DNA of 33,906 nucleotides from Promicromonospora citrea (GTDB taxonomy: Bacteria; Actinomycetota; Actinomycetes; Actinomycetales; Cellulomonadaceae): NCBI RefSeq assembly GCF_013004695.1, contig NZ_JABEMG010000041.1:1-33906 (forward strand), written 5' to 3'. The position numbers and the translations under genes are program-made. Position 1 is the stretch's first letter, and each line of letters begins with the position of its first letter. The notes beneath the pieces were generated by a model. It made no database searches. It worked only from the letters and a program-made list of their open reading frames with translations, and was not told the DNA's origin. Positions 1-9,795 of the stretch are shown one piece after another.

Positions 1-2
1 AC

Positions 3-110
3 GTCGAGACCGTGCCGCTCGCCGGCGACTGGCCCGCCGAGCTGGTCACCCGGTGCGCCCGCGGCGCCGTCGTGGTCGCCCTGGAGCCCCGGTCGGCCGT
101 CCTGCGCTGA
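3..110 (+). CDS. C-terminal fragment of an unidentified protein
   Basis: An open frame runs in from the left edge and ends at TGA 108-110, giving about 35 residues that finish in ARGAVVVALEPRSAVLR. Codon use fits a real high-GC gene, because third positions are almost all G or C. A strong hairpin follows directly (114-137) and separates it from the converging gene on the minus strand. Too little is present to name a family. Confidence 0.5.
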   Translation, partial: VETVPLAGDWPAELVTRCARGAVVVALEPRSAVLR

Positions 111-113
111 GCG

Positions 114-137
114 TCGGCCGGAGCATCGACCGGCCGA
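114..137. terminator. Bidirectional terminator hairpin between converging genes
   Basis: TCGGCCGG (114-121) and CCGGCCGA (130-137) form a perfect 8-bp stem around an 8-nt loop. It lies 3 nt after the stop of the left-edge gene and 18 nt beyond the 3' end of the minus-strand dehydrogenase, so it can serve both. There is no U tract, as is common in actinobacteria. Confidence 0.7.
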
Positions 138-155
138 GCGCCCGCCGCCCGGCCG

Positions 156-1877
156 TCAGAGCGCGGCGGCGAGCGCCCGCCCGGTCGTGCGGCCCGTGAA
201 CAGGCAGCCGCCCAGGAACGTGCCCTCCAGGGCGCGGTGCCCGTGCACGCCGCCGCCGCCGAAGCCGGCGGCCTCGCCCACGGCCCACAGCCCCTCGAGC
301 ACCTCGCCCGACGGCGTCAGCGCGCGGCCGGTCTCGTCGCACCACAGGCCGCCCAGGGTCTTGCGCGTCAGCACCGTGAGCCGCACGGCGAGCAGCGGGC
401 CGTCCTGCGGGTCGGTGAGCGGGCGCGGCGGCGCGACGCGGATGGCCTTGTCCACGATGAAGTGCCGCGCGGCCGCCGTCGCGACCACCTGCGGGTCCTT
501 GCCCAGTCCCGAGGCCACCTGGGCGTCCCGGGCCGCGATGAGCGCGGCGAGCGAGCCGCCGTCGATGTGGCCCTGGGAGCCGGGCGTGGCCTCGGTGAGG
601 GCGTTCATCCTCGCGGCCAGCTCGGCGGGGGTGTCGGCCCAGAGGAACTCGTCGGACCGCTCGGCGAACGTGCGCACCGGCACCGACCGTCCGCGCACGC
701 GCTCCAGCAGCAACGGCACGGACTTGCCGGTCAGGTCGGGGTTCTGCTCGGAGCCGGAGAGGGCGAACTCCTTCTCCATGATGGTCTTGTTCAGCACGAA
801 CCAGGAGTGGTCGTCGCCGCGCGTGGTCACGTGCCGCAGCGCGCCCAGGGCGTCGAAGCCGGGGAACAGCGGTCCGGGCAGGCGGTTGCCGTCGGCGTCG
901 AGCCAGAGCGACGACGGTCCGGGCAGGATGCGGATGCCGTGGCGCGTCCAGACGGGGGAGTGGTTGGCGATGCCCTCGGGGTAGTGCCACATGCGGTCCT
1001 CGTGCACGAGCGCGGCCCCCGACGCCTCGGCGACACCGAGCAGCAGCCCGTCCGTCGAGTCCGGCACGCCCGACAGCATCCGGTCCGGCAGTCGTCCGGC
1101 GTCCGCGGACCAGCGTGCCCTGGCCAGGTCGTGGTTCGCGCCGATGCCGCCGCTCGCGACGACGACGGCCTGCGCCGACAGCTCCACCTCGCCGGTCACG
1201 GTGCGGCTGGAGGGCTCGCCGCGGCCGGCGGCGTCGTCGGCCAGGATCTCGGCGCGCACGCCCGTGACGCGGCCGTCGGTGACCACCAGCTCGGTCACGC
1301 GGTGGCGGAACCGCAGGTCGAGCAGGCCCACCCGGTTCGCCTCGTGCGCCGCGGCGACGAACGGTGCCACGACGGCGGGGCCGGTGCCCCACGTGACGTG
1401 GAACCGCGGTACGGAGTTGCCGTGCCCGCCCGCCGGGTAGCCGCCCCGCTCCGCCCACTGCACGAGCGGGAACCAGCGCACCCCCTTGGCGTGCAGCCAC
1501 GGGCGCATCTCGCCCGCCGCGAACTCCACGAACCCCTTGGCCCAGCGGTACCCGAACCGGTCGGGGCCCTCGCCGTGCTCGGCGCCGGGCGTGAACTGCG
1601 CCGACCCGAGCCAGTCCGCGAACGCCAGGTCGAACGAGTCCTTGACCTTGAGCCGACGCTGCTCGGGCGAGTCGACGAGGAACAGCCCGCCGAAGGACCA
1701 CCACGCCTGCCCGCCCAGCGAGGCCGCCGGCTCCTGGTCGAGCAGGAGCACGCGCCTGCCCGCGGCGGTCAGCTCGGTCGCCGTCACGAGGCCGGACAGG
1801 CCCGCGCCGACGACGATCACGTCGGCGGCGGTGCCGGACGCGCTGGTGGACTCGCTGTTGGACGCGGAGTCAGTCAT
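156..1877 (-). CDS. FAD-binding dehydrogenase (KstD / fumarate reductase flavoprotein type)
   Basis: A 573-residue flavoprotein. The FAD Rossmann motif GAGLSG is at residues 24-29, followed by an acidic residue in LLLDQEP. The C-terminus has the flavin-closing segment VGEAAGFGGGGVHGHRAL and then EGTFLGGCLFTGRTTG, as in FAD_binding_2 proteins annotated as 'FAD-binding dehydrogenase' or 3-ketosteroid 1-dehydrogenase-like. No signal peptide or membrane segment is seen, so it is probably cytosolic. The substrate cannot be read from sequence. The open frame extends 63 codons further upstream, but that part is low-quality Arg/Pro/Gly sequence. ATG at 1877 is preferred because a TACAGT -10 box sits 6 nt upstream, typical of a leaderless transcript. 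It lies downstream of glgX on the same strand but has its own promoter. Confidence 0.85.
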   Translation of the reverse strand: MTDSASNSESTSASGTAADVIVVGAGLSGLVTATELTAAGRRVLLLDQEPAASLGGQAWWSFGGLFLVDSPEQRRLKVKDSFDLAFADWLGSAQFTPGAEHGEGPDRFGYRWAKGFVEFAAGEMRPWLHAKGVRWFPLVQWAERGGYPAGGHGNSVPRFHVTWGTGPAVVAPFVAAAHEANRVGLLDLRFRHRVTELVVTDGRVTGVRAEILADDAAGRGEPSSRTVTGEVELSAQAVVVASGGIGANHDLARARWSADAGRLPDRMLSGVPDSTDGLLLGVAEASGAALVHEDRMWHYPEGIANHSPVWTRHGIRILPGPSSLWLDADGNRLPGPLFPGFDALGALRHVTTRGDDHSWFVLNKTIMEKEFALSGSEQNPDLTGKSVPLLLERVRGRSVPVRTFAERSDEFLWADTPAELAARMNALTEATPGSQGHIDGGSLAALIAARDAQVASGLGKDPQVVATAAARHFIVDKAIRVAPPRPLTDPQDGPLLAVRLTVLTRKTLGGLWCDETGRALTPSGEVLEGLWAVGEAAGFGGGGVHGHRALEGTFLGGCLFTGRTTGRALAAAL

Positions 1878-1883
1878 GAGCGC

Positions 1884-1889
1884 ACTGTA
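1884..1889 (-). promoter_or_regulatory. Leaderless -10 box for the FAD dehydrogenase
   Basis: On the minus strand TACAGT is followed by GCGCTC and then the ATG. This matches the TANNNT-N6-start arrangement of leaderless actinobacterial promoters. No Shine-Dalgarno is present. Confidence 0.6.
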
Positions 1890-1939
1890 ACCACGTCCCG
1901 GGCGGTGCGGTGAGGACGGCGGGGCAGGTCCGGGGTGAA

Positions 1940-4264
1940 CTACGTACGCCCCGGCGAGAGCAGCACCTGCATGCTCAGCGGGTCGACGGTGGACACCGAC
2001 CGCGGGCCCTCCTCGTCCGCCGGCACGTGCGGGAAGTCCCAGCCGGAGTCCCAGACCAGCTCCCACGGCGCGTCGTCGTCACCGCGCGGCGGGAGCGTGG
2101 CCTCGACGTCGCCGAACCCGCCGTTGAGCACGAGCAGCACGTCCGCGTCGCCCCGGACCGGCCCCGGGCGCAGCATCTGCAGCACGCGGCGGCCCGGCTC
2201 GTTCCAGGTCTCCGGCGTCATGAGCTCGCCCGACTCGGCGTACCAGAGCAGGTCCGGGTCCGACTCGTGCGGGCGTGGCGAGCCCAGGTAGAACGAGTCG
2301 GCCCGCAGCGCCGGGTGCTCACGGCGCAGACGCAGCAGGTACCGGGTGGTCTCCAGCAGGTCCGTCGCCGCCTCGTCGAGCGCCCAGCGCAACCACGAGG
2401 TCTCGTTGTCCTGCACGTAGGCGTTGTTGTTGCCGCCCTGGCTGCGGCCCAGCTCGTCGCCCGCGGTGAGCATGGGCGTGCCCGCGGCCAGGAGCAGCGT
2501 CCCCAGCAGGTTGCGCTGCGACCGGCGGCGCGGCGGCACGAGGGCCTGCCACGGCTCGGTCGTCGCGTCGTCGCCCGAGGGGGTGTGGCCCTCGATGCCG
2601 TGGTTCCAGGACAGGTTGTTGTCCGTGCCGTCGCGGTTGTCCTCGCCGTTGGCCTCGTTGTGCTTGTGGTCGTAGGCCACGAGGTCGGCGAGCGTGAAGC
2701 CGTCGTGCGCCGTCACGTAGTTCACCGACGCAACCGGGCCGCGCACGAGCGGCGGGTCGCCCGGGCCGAACAGGTCGGCGCTGCCGGCCAGCCGCGTGGC
2801 CAGCTCGCGCAGCCCGCGCATCTCCTGCCCGCGCACGCCCTGCTTCGGTGCCTCGAGCCAGAATGTGCGCGCCGCGTCGCGGAACCGGTCGTTCCACTCC
2901 GCCATGGGCGGGGGGAACGAGCCCGTCTGCCAGCCGCCCGGCCCCACGTCCCACGGCTCGGCGACGAGCTTGAGACCCGACAGCACGGGGTCGGTCTGCA
3001 GCGCGACGAGGAACGGGTGGTCGGGGTCGAAGCCGACGGTGCCGCGGCCCAGCGTCACCGCGAGGTCGAACCGGTAGCCGTCGACGCCCACGGTCTCGGC
3101 CCAGTAGCGCAACGAGTCCAGGGCCATCTGGATCACCCGCGGACGCCGGAAGTCGAGCGAGTTGCCCGTGCCCGTCACGTCGGCCAGGGCGGCGGGGGAG
3201 GCGCCGTCGTGCAGGTAGTAGACCGGGTTGTCGAGGCCGCGCCAGGACAGGTGCAGGCCGTCGTCGCCGCCCTCGCAGGTGTGGTTGTAGACCACGTCGA
3301 GCAGCACCTCGATGCCCGCGTCGTGCAGCAGGTGGACCATGCCGCGGACCTCGTCCAGCACGGCCTCCGCACCCTGCTCCTGCGCCGCGCGCGTCGCGTA
3401 GGCGGCGTTGGGCGCGAAGAACCCGAGCGTGTTGTAGCCCCAGTAGTTCGTCATCCCCTGCGCGGCGAGCCGCGGCTCGGCGACGCTCTTGTGGATCGGC
3501 AGCAGCTCGAGCGTCGTGACGCCGAGGCTCGTGAGGTGCTCCACCACGGCGGGGTGGGCGAGGCCCGCGTACGTGCCGCGCAGCTCGGGCGGCACGTCCT
3601 CGCGCAGCATCGTCAGCCCGCGCACGTGGGCCTCGTAGATCACCGTGTCCGCCCACGGCACGCGCGGCCGGGTCAGGGGAGGGGGCGGCGGCAGCGGCCC
3701 GACGACGACGGAGTGCGGCACCGACGCGAGCGAGTCCGACTCGTCCGGGGGGCCGTAGGGGTCCCCGAGCCACAGGCCGGGGCCGTCGCCGTCGTCCCGC
3801 CGGGTGGAGACCGAGCCGATCACCTCGGACCCGTAGCGCAGCCGCCCCGCGAACCCGCGCGCGTACGGGTCGGCGAGCAGCTTGGCGGGGTTGTGCCGCA
3901 TGCCGGCCCCGGGGTCCCACGGCCCGTACACCCGGAAGCCGTACCGCTGGCCCGGCGCCACGTCCGGCACGTGCGTGTGCCAGACGCCGTACACCGGGCC
4001 GACCATCGGCACCCGGCGCTCGGCGTACCGGCGCGGGTCGTGCTCGTCGCGGGACGGGTCGGTCACGTCGATGAGGCACAGGTCGACGGCGGTCGCGTGC
4101 GAGGCGAGCACCGCCGCGTCGATCCCGCCGTCGGGCGTGACGTGCACGCCGAGCGGCGGGACGTGGCTGCGTCGCGCCGTCGGGCGGACGAGCGGACGCA
4201 CCACCGGACGGGGCACCGGATCGCCGGGGAGCCGCTGCGGCTCGGCTTCTCGTGACTGCACCAT
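1940..4264 (-). CDS. glgX: Glycogen debranching enzyme GlgX (GH13 isoamylase type)
   Basis: A 774-residue protein that hydrolyses alpha-1,6 branches of glycogen limit dextrin in the cytosol. An N-terminal CBM48-like beta domain covers about residues 35-150 (GVWHTHVPDVAPGQRYGFRV). The GH13 barrel follows, with region I DVVYNH (323-328), region II GYRFDLAV with nucleophile Asp400, region III LVAEPWDVG with acid/base Glu436, and region IV TAHDGF with Asp521. YWGYNTLGFFAPN (from 274) is typical of GlgX and isoamylases. The length is normal for the family, though an unusual Pro/Arg-rich stretch precedes the CBM48. ATG 4264 is chosen over an upstream start at 4309 that would overlap the etfB control region. 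A weak AACGAT box 7 nt upstream suggests a leaderless mRNA. The gene diverges from etfB across 71 nt. TreX-like specificity is not excluded. Confidence 0.93.
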   Translation of the reverse strand: MVQSREAEPQRLPGDPVPRPVVRPLVRPTARRSHVPPLGVHVTPDGGIDAAVLASHATAVDLCLIDVTDPSRDEHDPRRYAERRVPMVGPVYGVWHTHVPDVAPGQRYGFRVYGPWDPGAGMRHNPAKLLADPYARGFAGRLRYGSEVIGSVSTRRDDGDGPGLWLGDPYGPPDESDSLASVPHSVVVGPLPPPPPLTRPRVPWADTVIYEAHVRGLTMLREDVPPELRGTYAGLAHPAVVEHLTSLGVTTLELLPIHKSVAEPRLAAQGMTNYWGYNTLGFFAPNAAYATRAAQEQGAEAVLDEVRGMVHLLHDAGIEVLLDVVYNHTCEGGDDGLHLSWRGLDNPVYYLHDGASPAALADVTGTGNSLDFRRPRVIQMALDSLRYWAETVGVDGYRFDLAVTLGRGTVGFDPDHPFLVALQTDPVLSGLKLVAEPWDVGPGGWQTGSFPPPMAEWNDRFRDAARTFWLEAPKQGVRGQEMRGLRELATRLAGSADLFGPGDPPLVRGPVASVNYVTAHDGFTLADLVAYDHKHNEANGEDNRDGTDNNLSWNHGIEGHTPSGDDATTEPWQALVPPRRRSQRNLLGTLLLAAGTPMLTAGDELGRSQGGNNNAYVQDNETSWLRWALDEAATDLLETTRYLLRLRREHPALRADSFYLGSPRPHESDPDLLWYAESGELMTPETWNEPGRRVLQMLRPGPVRGDADVLLVLNGGFGDVEATLPPRGDDDAPWELVWDSGWDFPHVPADEEGPRSVSTVDPLSMQVLLSPGRT

Positions 4265-4323
4265 GTGACCAATCGTTGCAAACCCACCTGCGGACTCGGT
4301 CCGTGCCACACGGCCCGGCGTCG

Positions 4324-4329
4324 TACGGT
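4324..4329 (+). promoter_or_regulatory. Leaderless -10 box for etfBA
   Basis: TACGGT is followed by exactly 6 nt (AACCCC) and the etfB ATG at 4336. There is no Shine-Dalgarno, so transcription probably starts at or next to the A of the start codon. On the opposite strand a weaker AACGAT (4277-4272) lies 7 nt before the glgX ATG, giving a compact divergent promoter pair. Confidence 0.65.
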
Positions 4330-4335
4330 AACCCC

Positions 4336-5169
4336 ATGCGCATCGTCGTCACCGCAAAGTACGTGCCGGACATCAGTACCGAACGAGGCTTCGCCGACGG
4401 CCGCGTCGTCCGCACCGCCGCCGAGGGCACCCTCAACGAGCTCGACGAGAACGCGATCGAGGCCGCGCTCCAGCTCGTCGAGGCCGGGCGCGCCTCCGGC
4501 GCGGTCGGCGCCGACGAAGGCGAGGTCGTCGTCGTCACCATGGCGGGACCCGACGGCGACATGGCGCTGCGCAAGGCCTTCCAGCTCGGTGTGGACCGCG
4601 GCGTGCGCGTGACCGGCGACGAGCTGGCCGGCTCCGACTACTTCGGCACCGCCGCCGTGCTCGCCGCCGCCGTGCGCCGTCTCGGGCAGGAGGCGCCCGT
4701 CGACCTCGTCGTGACCGGCATGGCCGCCCTCGACGGCCTCGGCTCCGTCGTGCCGACGCTGCTCGGCGCCGAGCTCGGGCTGCCCACCCTCAACCTCGCC
4801 AAGAAGGTCGAGCTCGCCGACGGCGTCCTGACCGTCACCCGCGAGGTCGACGACACCACCGAGGTGCTGTCCGCGCCGCTGCCCGCGGTGCTGTCCGTGA
4901 CCGACGGCGCCAACTCGCCGCGCCTGCCCGGCTTCAAGCTCATCATGGCCGCGCGCACCAAGCAGATCGAGGTCTGGTCGCCCGCCGACCTCGGCCTCGC
5001 CGCCGACGCCGCCGGCACGGCGGGCGCCCGCACCGAGGTGCTCGTCGCCGCCCCGCGGCCCCCGCGCGCCGAGCCGGAGATCGTCACCGACAAGGGCGAG
5101 GGCGGCATCGCGCTGGCCGACTACCTGATCCGCAACGACCTGGTCCGACCGGCCGAGGAGACACGATGA
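4336..5169 (+). CDS. etfB: Electron transfer flavoprotein, beta subunit
   Basis: A 277-residue protein starting MRIVVTAKYVPD and matching EtfB/FixA over its length. It contains the adenine-nucleotide-binding fold with DENAIEAALQL near residues 34-44 and a C-terminal GGIALADYLIRNDLV tail. With EtfA it forms the soluble heterodimer that accepts electrons from acyl-CoA and other flavin dehydrogenases and passes them to the quinone pool. The start follows the leaderless promoter, and an upstream extension of 28 codons is rejected because it crosses that promoter. Its stop overlaps the etfA start (ATGA), indicating translational coupling. No acyl-CoA dehydrogenase or ETF-quinone oxidoreductase is nearby, so this is probably the general housekeeping ETF. 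Confidence 0.93.
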   Translation: MRIVVTAKYVPDISTERGFADGRVVRTAAEGTLNELDENAIEAALQLVEAGRASGAVGADEGEVVVVTMAGPDGDMALRKAFQLGVDRGVRVTGDELAGSDYFGTAAVLAAAVRRLGQEAPVDLVVTGMAALDGLGSVVPTLLGAELGLPTLNLAKKVELADGVLTVTREVDDTTEVLSAPLPAVLSVTDGANSPRLPGFKLIMAARTKQIEVWSPADLGLAADAAGTAGARTEVLVAAPRPPRAEPEIVTDKGEGGIALADYLIRNDLVRPAEETR

Positions 5170-6149
5170 CCCACAGCAACCGGACCGTCCTCGTCCTGCT
5201 CGACCCGGCCACCGAGGTGCGCCCGAGCGCCCTCGAGCTGCTCACCCTCGCCCGCGACCTGGGCCGCGTCGAGGCCGTCACGCTGGAGGCCCCCACGGTC
5301 GAGGTGCTCGCCCAGCTCGGCGGCCACGGTGTCGAGACCGTGCACCAGGCAGAGCTGTCCCGTGACGGCGAGTGCGTCACCGGCGACGAGCGGCACCTGC
5401 CCGCCGTCGTCGCGGCCGCCCTGGCCGCCGCCGTCCGTCTGACCGACGCCGACGTGGTGCTCCTGCCCACCTCGTTCGCCGCCAAGGAGGCGGCGGCGCT
5501 CGCGGCTCGCGACCTCGGGGCCGGCCTGGTCATCGACGCCGCGTCGGTGCGCGAGGCCGACGGCCGCGTCGTGGCCGGCAAGCGCGTGTTCGCCGGCGCG
5601 TGGGACACCGAGTGCGCCGTGACCACCGACGTGGCCGTGGTGACCGTGCGGGCCAACTCCGTGGTGGCCCGGCCCGCGCCGGCGGCCGTCGAGCCCGTCG
5701 TCGAGGGGTACGCCGTCGAGCTGGCGCCGTCGCCCGTGACGCTCGTGTCGCGCGAGGTCAAGGCCGACACGAGCGGCCGCCCGCCGCTGGACCAGGCCGC
5801 GGTCGTCGTCGCGGGCGGGCGCGGCACCGAGGGCGACTTCGGTCCGGTCGTCGAGCTCGCGGACGCGCTCGGCGCGGCCGTCGGCGCGTCGCGCGACGCC
5901 GCCTTCGAGGGCTGGTGGGACACGTACGTGGGCCAGACCGGCGTGACCGTGGCGCCGCGCCTCTACATCGGCGCCGGTATCTCGGGGGCGCCGCACCACC
6001 GGGGCGGCATGCAGGCCTCCCAGGTCATCGTGGCCGTGAACAGCGACCCCGAGGCGCCGATCTTCGAGATCTGCGACTTCGCCGTGGTCGGCGAGCTCGC
6101 CGAGGTGCTGCCGCAGGCGGCGGCGGAGATCCGCAGGCGCAGGGGCTGA
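5166..6149 (+). CDS. etfA: Electron transfer flavoprotein, alpha subunit
   Basis: A 327-residue protein. The N-terminal half is the variable EtfA domain. The C-terminal half is the FAD-binding domain, with GGRG, the GASR loop ending at Arg243, QTG and the signature segment GISGAPHHRGGM...NSDPEAPIFEICDF. The usual hydrophobic/Gln pair in GISGAIQH is Pro/His here, a modest departure inside the FAD loop. The gene overlaps etfB by 4 nt. A GC-rich gap of 57 nt separates it from the following MoeB-like gene, which may be read from the same transcript. Confidence 0.93.
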   Translation: MTHSNRTVLVLLDPATEVRPSALELLTLARDLGRVEAVTLEAPTVEVLAQLGGHGVETVHQAELSRDGECVTGDERHLPAVVAAALAAAVRLTDADVVLLPTSFAAKEAAALAARDLGAGLVIDAASVREADGRVVAGKRVFAGAWDTECAVTTDVAVVTVRANSVVARPAPAAVEPVVEGYAVELAPSPVTLVSREVKADTSGRPPLDQAAVVVAGGRGTEGDFGPVVELADALGAAVGASRDAAFEGWWDTYVGQTGVTVAPRLYIGAGISGAPHHRGGMQASQVIVAVNSDPEAPIFEICDFAVVGELAEVLPQAAAEIRRRRG

Positions 6150-6206
6150 GGGGAGCCCGGCTGGGCGGGAGCGGGGCAGCCCGGCCTGCGTGGTGAAATG
6201 GGTGGC

Positions 6207-7382
<1,176 letters not shown>

Positions 7383-7453
7383 CGTCGGCAGTCCGTCCGG
7401 CCCTGCTCGCCGAGGGACCGGTCTCGGGGCATCCTCGGAGGAGAGCGCCTGGC

Positions 7454-7508
7454 GGACACCTGCCGTTCACCCCGCCGTACCGGCGCGGTCGCGGCAGGGA
7501 CACCGGCC
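7454..7508 (+). promoter_or_regulatory. Candidate PHO-box array (11-nt direct repeats) upstream of phoX
   Basis: GGACACC at 7454, GTTCACC at 7465 and GGACACC at 7498 all fall on one 11-nt register (offsets 0, 11 and 44). The two units between them are degenerate. Streptomyces PhoP binds direct 11-nt repeats whose conserved core is GTTCACC. The array ends 5 nt before a TAGGTT -10 box (7514-7519), so PhoP bound here would take the place of a -35 element. Function is inferred from spacing and the downstream phosphatase. Confidence 0.45.
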
Positions 7509-7513
7509 GCTCC

Positions 7514-7519
7514 TAGGTT
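7514..7519 (+). promoter_or_regulatory. -10 box of the phoX promoter
   Basis: TAGGTT fits TANNNT and lies 39 nt before the ATG, leaving a short leader with GGAG at 7547-7550 as Shine-Dalgarno, 8 nt from the start. No good -35 hexamer is present, as expected for an activator-dependent promoter. A small GGTTG/CAACC hairpin (7516-7533) would sit at the transcript 5' end. Confidence 0.5.
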
Positions 7520-7558
7520 GACGACGACCAACCCCCCGCTCGGACCGGAGACCCTCCG

Positions 7559-9748
7559 ATGACGATCGCTCCTGAGAACCGCCCGCTGCTGACCGTGCAC
7601 ACGACGGTGCACACCCACGCGCGTGGCAAGCGCAGCCCTGTGACCTGTCGCCTCAAGTGCAACGACGCCTGCCTCCACCCCGCGCCGAACGAGAGCGCCA
7701 ACGAGTACTTCAAGGACGTCGTCGGCGCCGTGCTGTCGCGCCGCGCGATGCTGGGCACCCTGGCCGTGGCCGCAGGTGCCGTGGTGATCGGCGCCCAGGC
7801 CGTCGGGGCGCCGTCCGCCGCGGCGGCGACGCTCGCCGAGGGTCGTCTCCCGGCGCACCGGCCCGGCCACGGGCACGGCGGCCGCGGCCTCGCGTTCGGC
7901 GCGATCGACCCGCAGCCGGTCGACGTCGACGCGCTCGTCGTGCCGGACGGCTACCGGTGGGACCCGATCATCCGGTGGGGCGACCCGATCCTGCCCGGCG
8001 CCCGCGCGTTCGACCCGCACCAGCAGTCGCCCGAGCAGCAGGCCAAGCAGTTCGGCTACAACTGCGACTACCTCGACATCCTGCCGTTCCGGCCGGGGGC
8101 GAAGGACCGCGGTACGCGCGGCCTGCTCGTGTCGAACCTCGAGTACACGAACGCCGAGATCATGTTCCCGCCGACGGAGAAGTACTGGGACCTGGCCGAG
8201 GACGGTACGCGCAGCAAGAACGCGTACGCCCGCGCCATCGAGCGCGCGGCGCACGGCATGGCCGTGGTCGAGGTGCGGCGTCGGGCCACGGGCTCGCCGT
8301 GGGACTACCAGCGGATCAGCGCGTACAACCGGCGCATCCACCTGGGCACGGAGTTCGTGCTGGACGGGCCCGCAGCGGGCTCGGACCTGCTCAGGACGGC
8401 GGCCGACCCGACCGGCCGGCGCGTGCTGGGCACCATGAACAACTGCGCGGGCGGCACCACGCCGTGGGGCACGGTGCTCTCGGGCGAGGAGAACTTCAAC
8501 GGCTACTTCGTCGCGGCGGGCGTGAACCCGGCGGCGGACGCCCGGTACGGCCTCGGTACGCAGACCAGCTACGGCTGGGAGCAGGACGAGCCCCGGTTCG
8601 CGCAGTCGGCCGGCTACGAGAACGAGTCCCACCGGTTCGGCTGGGTCGTCGAGGTGGACCCGTACGACCCGCACTCGACGCCCGTGAAGCACACGGCCAT
8701 GGGCCGGTTCAAGCACGAGGGCGCCAACGTCACGCTGTCCCGCTCGGGCCACGCGGTGGCCTACATGGGTGACGACCAGGCGTTCGACTACGTCTACAAG
8801 TTCGTGTCGCGCAAGCGCGTGGCCCAGGGCCACTCGCGGTGGGCGCGGGAGCACAACAAGACGCTGCTGTCGGAGGGCGACCTGTACGTCGCGAAGTTCC
8901 GTGGGGACTCGCCCGCCGGCCAGATCGACGGCTCGGGCGCGCTCCCGGCCGACGGTGCCTTCGACGGCACCGGCGAGTGGATCCCGCTGGTCAGGAACAA
9001 CCGTAGCCGGGTGCCCGGCATGTCGGTCGAGGAGGTGCTGGTCTGGACGCGGCTCGCGGCGGACAAGGTCGGCGCCACCAAGATGGACCGCCCGGAGGAC
9101 GTGGAGATCAGCCCCGTGACGGGCCGGGTCTACGTCGCGTGCACCAACAACTCCGGCCGCACCCCCGGCAACGCGACCGAGGGCGCCACGGAGCCCAACC
9201 CGCGCGACCGCAAGGTCGTCGGGGGCGTCACGACGAACGGCAACCGTGACGGCCACGTGGTCGAGATCGTCCCGGTGGGCGACCAGACCTCGACCCGGTT
9301 CACGTGGAACCTCCTGCTGGTGGCGGGCGACCCCGCCGTCGAGGGCACGTACTTCGCGGGCTACCCGCGCGACCGGGTCTCGCCGATCTCGTGCCCCGAC
9401 AACCTGGCGTTCGACGCCGAGGGCAACCTCTGGATCTCGACGGACGGCGCCCCGAGCTCGTCCGCGATCGGCCGCTGCGACGGCCTGTTCAAGGTGCCGG
9501 TGGCCGGGCGCGAGCGCGGGCACGTGCAGCAGTTCCTCTCGGTGCCGTCCGGCGCGGAGACCTGCGGGCCCGTCGTCGACTCGCGTGACGGCATGGTCTA
9601 CGTCAACGTGCAGCACCCGGGCGAGGACGGCACCTACGAGGCGCCGGACTCGTTCTTCCCGGACTACGTCCCGGCCGGCCGCCGCCCCGAGGCGGGTGAC
9701 TTCCGCGGTCCGCGGCCCACGGTGGTCCAGGTCTACCGCACCCGCTGA
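7559..9748 (+). CDS. phoX: PhoX-family secreted phosphatase (DUF839), Tat-exported
   Basis: A 729-residue protein. A long polar N-region with three cysteines (Cys30, 34, 38) precedes a twin-arginine signal (SRRAML, Arg61-Arg62) and a hydrophobic Ala-rich core ending near residue 90. The mature part matches PhoX/DUF839 phosphatases, six-bladed propeller enzymes that use iron and calcium to hydrolyse phosphoesters. Recognisable segments are SNLEYTNAEIMFP, GTMNNCAGGTTPWGT followed by SGEENFNGYF, FKHEGANV, KMDRPEDVEISP and CPDNLAFDAEGNLWISTDG, which supply many of the acidic metal ligands. It probably releases phosphate outside the membrane under phosphate limitation, which fits the PHO-box-like array. 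ATG 7559 has a well-spaced GGAG. The gene is monocistronic with a hairpin behind it. Confidence 0.9.
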   Translation: MTIAPENRPLLTVHTTVHTHARGKRSPVTCRLKCNDACLHPAPNESANEYFKDVVGAVLSRRAMLGTLAVAAGAVVIGAQAVGAPSAAAATLAEGRLPAHRPGHGHGGRGLAFGAIDPQPVDVDALVVPDGYRWDPIIRWGDPILPGARAFDPHQQSPEQQAKQFGYNCDYLDILPFRPGAKDRGTRGLLVSNLEYTNAEIMFPPTEKYWDLAEDGTRSKNAYARAIERAAHGMAVVEVRRRATGSPWDYQRISAYNRRIHLGTEFVLDGPAAGSDLLRTAADPTGRRVLGTMNNCAGGTTPWGTVLSGEENFNGYFVAAGVNPAADARYGLGTQTSYGWEQDEPRFAQSAGYENESHRFGWVVEVDPYDPHSTPVKHTAMGRFKHEGANVTLSRSGHAVAYMGDDQAFDYVYKFVSRKRVAQGHSRWAREHNKTLLSEGDLYVAKFRGDSPAGQIDGSGALPADGAFDGTGEWIPLVRNNRSRVPGMSVEEVLVWTRLAADKVGATKMDRPEDVEISPVTGRVYVACTNNSGRTPGNATEGATEPNPRDRKVVGGVTTNGNRDGHVVEIVPVGDQTSTRFTWNLLLVAGDPAVEGTYFAGYPRDRVSPISCPDNLAFDAEGNLWISTDGAPSSSAIGRCDGLFKVPVAGRERGHVQQFLSVPSGAETCGPVVDSRDGMVYVNVQHPGEDGTYEAPDSFFPDYVPAGRRPEAGDFRGPRPTVVQVYRTR

Positions 9749-9790
9749 GACCCCGCTGAGACCCCGCTGAGACCCCGCCGAGACCCCGCC
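9747..9790. repeat. Four tandem 11-nt repeats at the end of phoX
   Basis: The unit GAGACCCCGCT/C occurs four times without gaps (9747, 9758, 9769, 9780), starting inside the phoX stop codon. A partial unit (CCCGCT) lies at 9741-9746. Because 11 is not a multiple of 3, the repeated TGA falls in all three frames (9746, 9757, 9768). Confidence 0.85.
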
Positions 9791-9795
9791 GGGTG

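Noticed and set aside
1910-4255. Long plus-strand open frame (about 780 codons) opposite glgX
   Set aside because: It is antisense to a clear GH13 enzyme. Its product is Arg/Val/His/Gly-rich low complexity with no domain, a usual shadow in very GC-rich DNA.
6198-6206. ATG at 6198 as start of the MoeB-like gene
   Set aside because: The GGTGA ribosome-binding site almost touches this ATG but is well placed for ATG 6207. The difference is only three residues.
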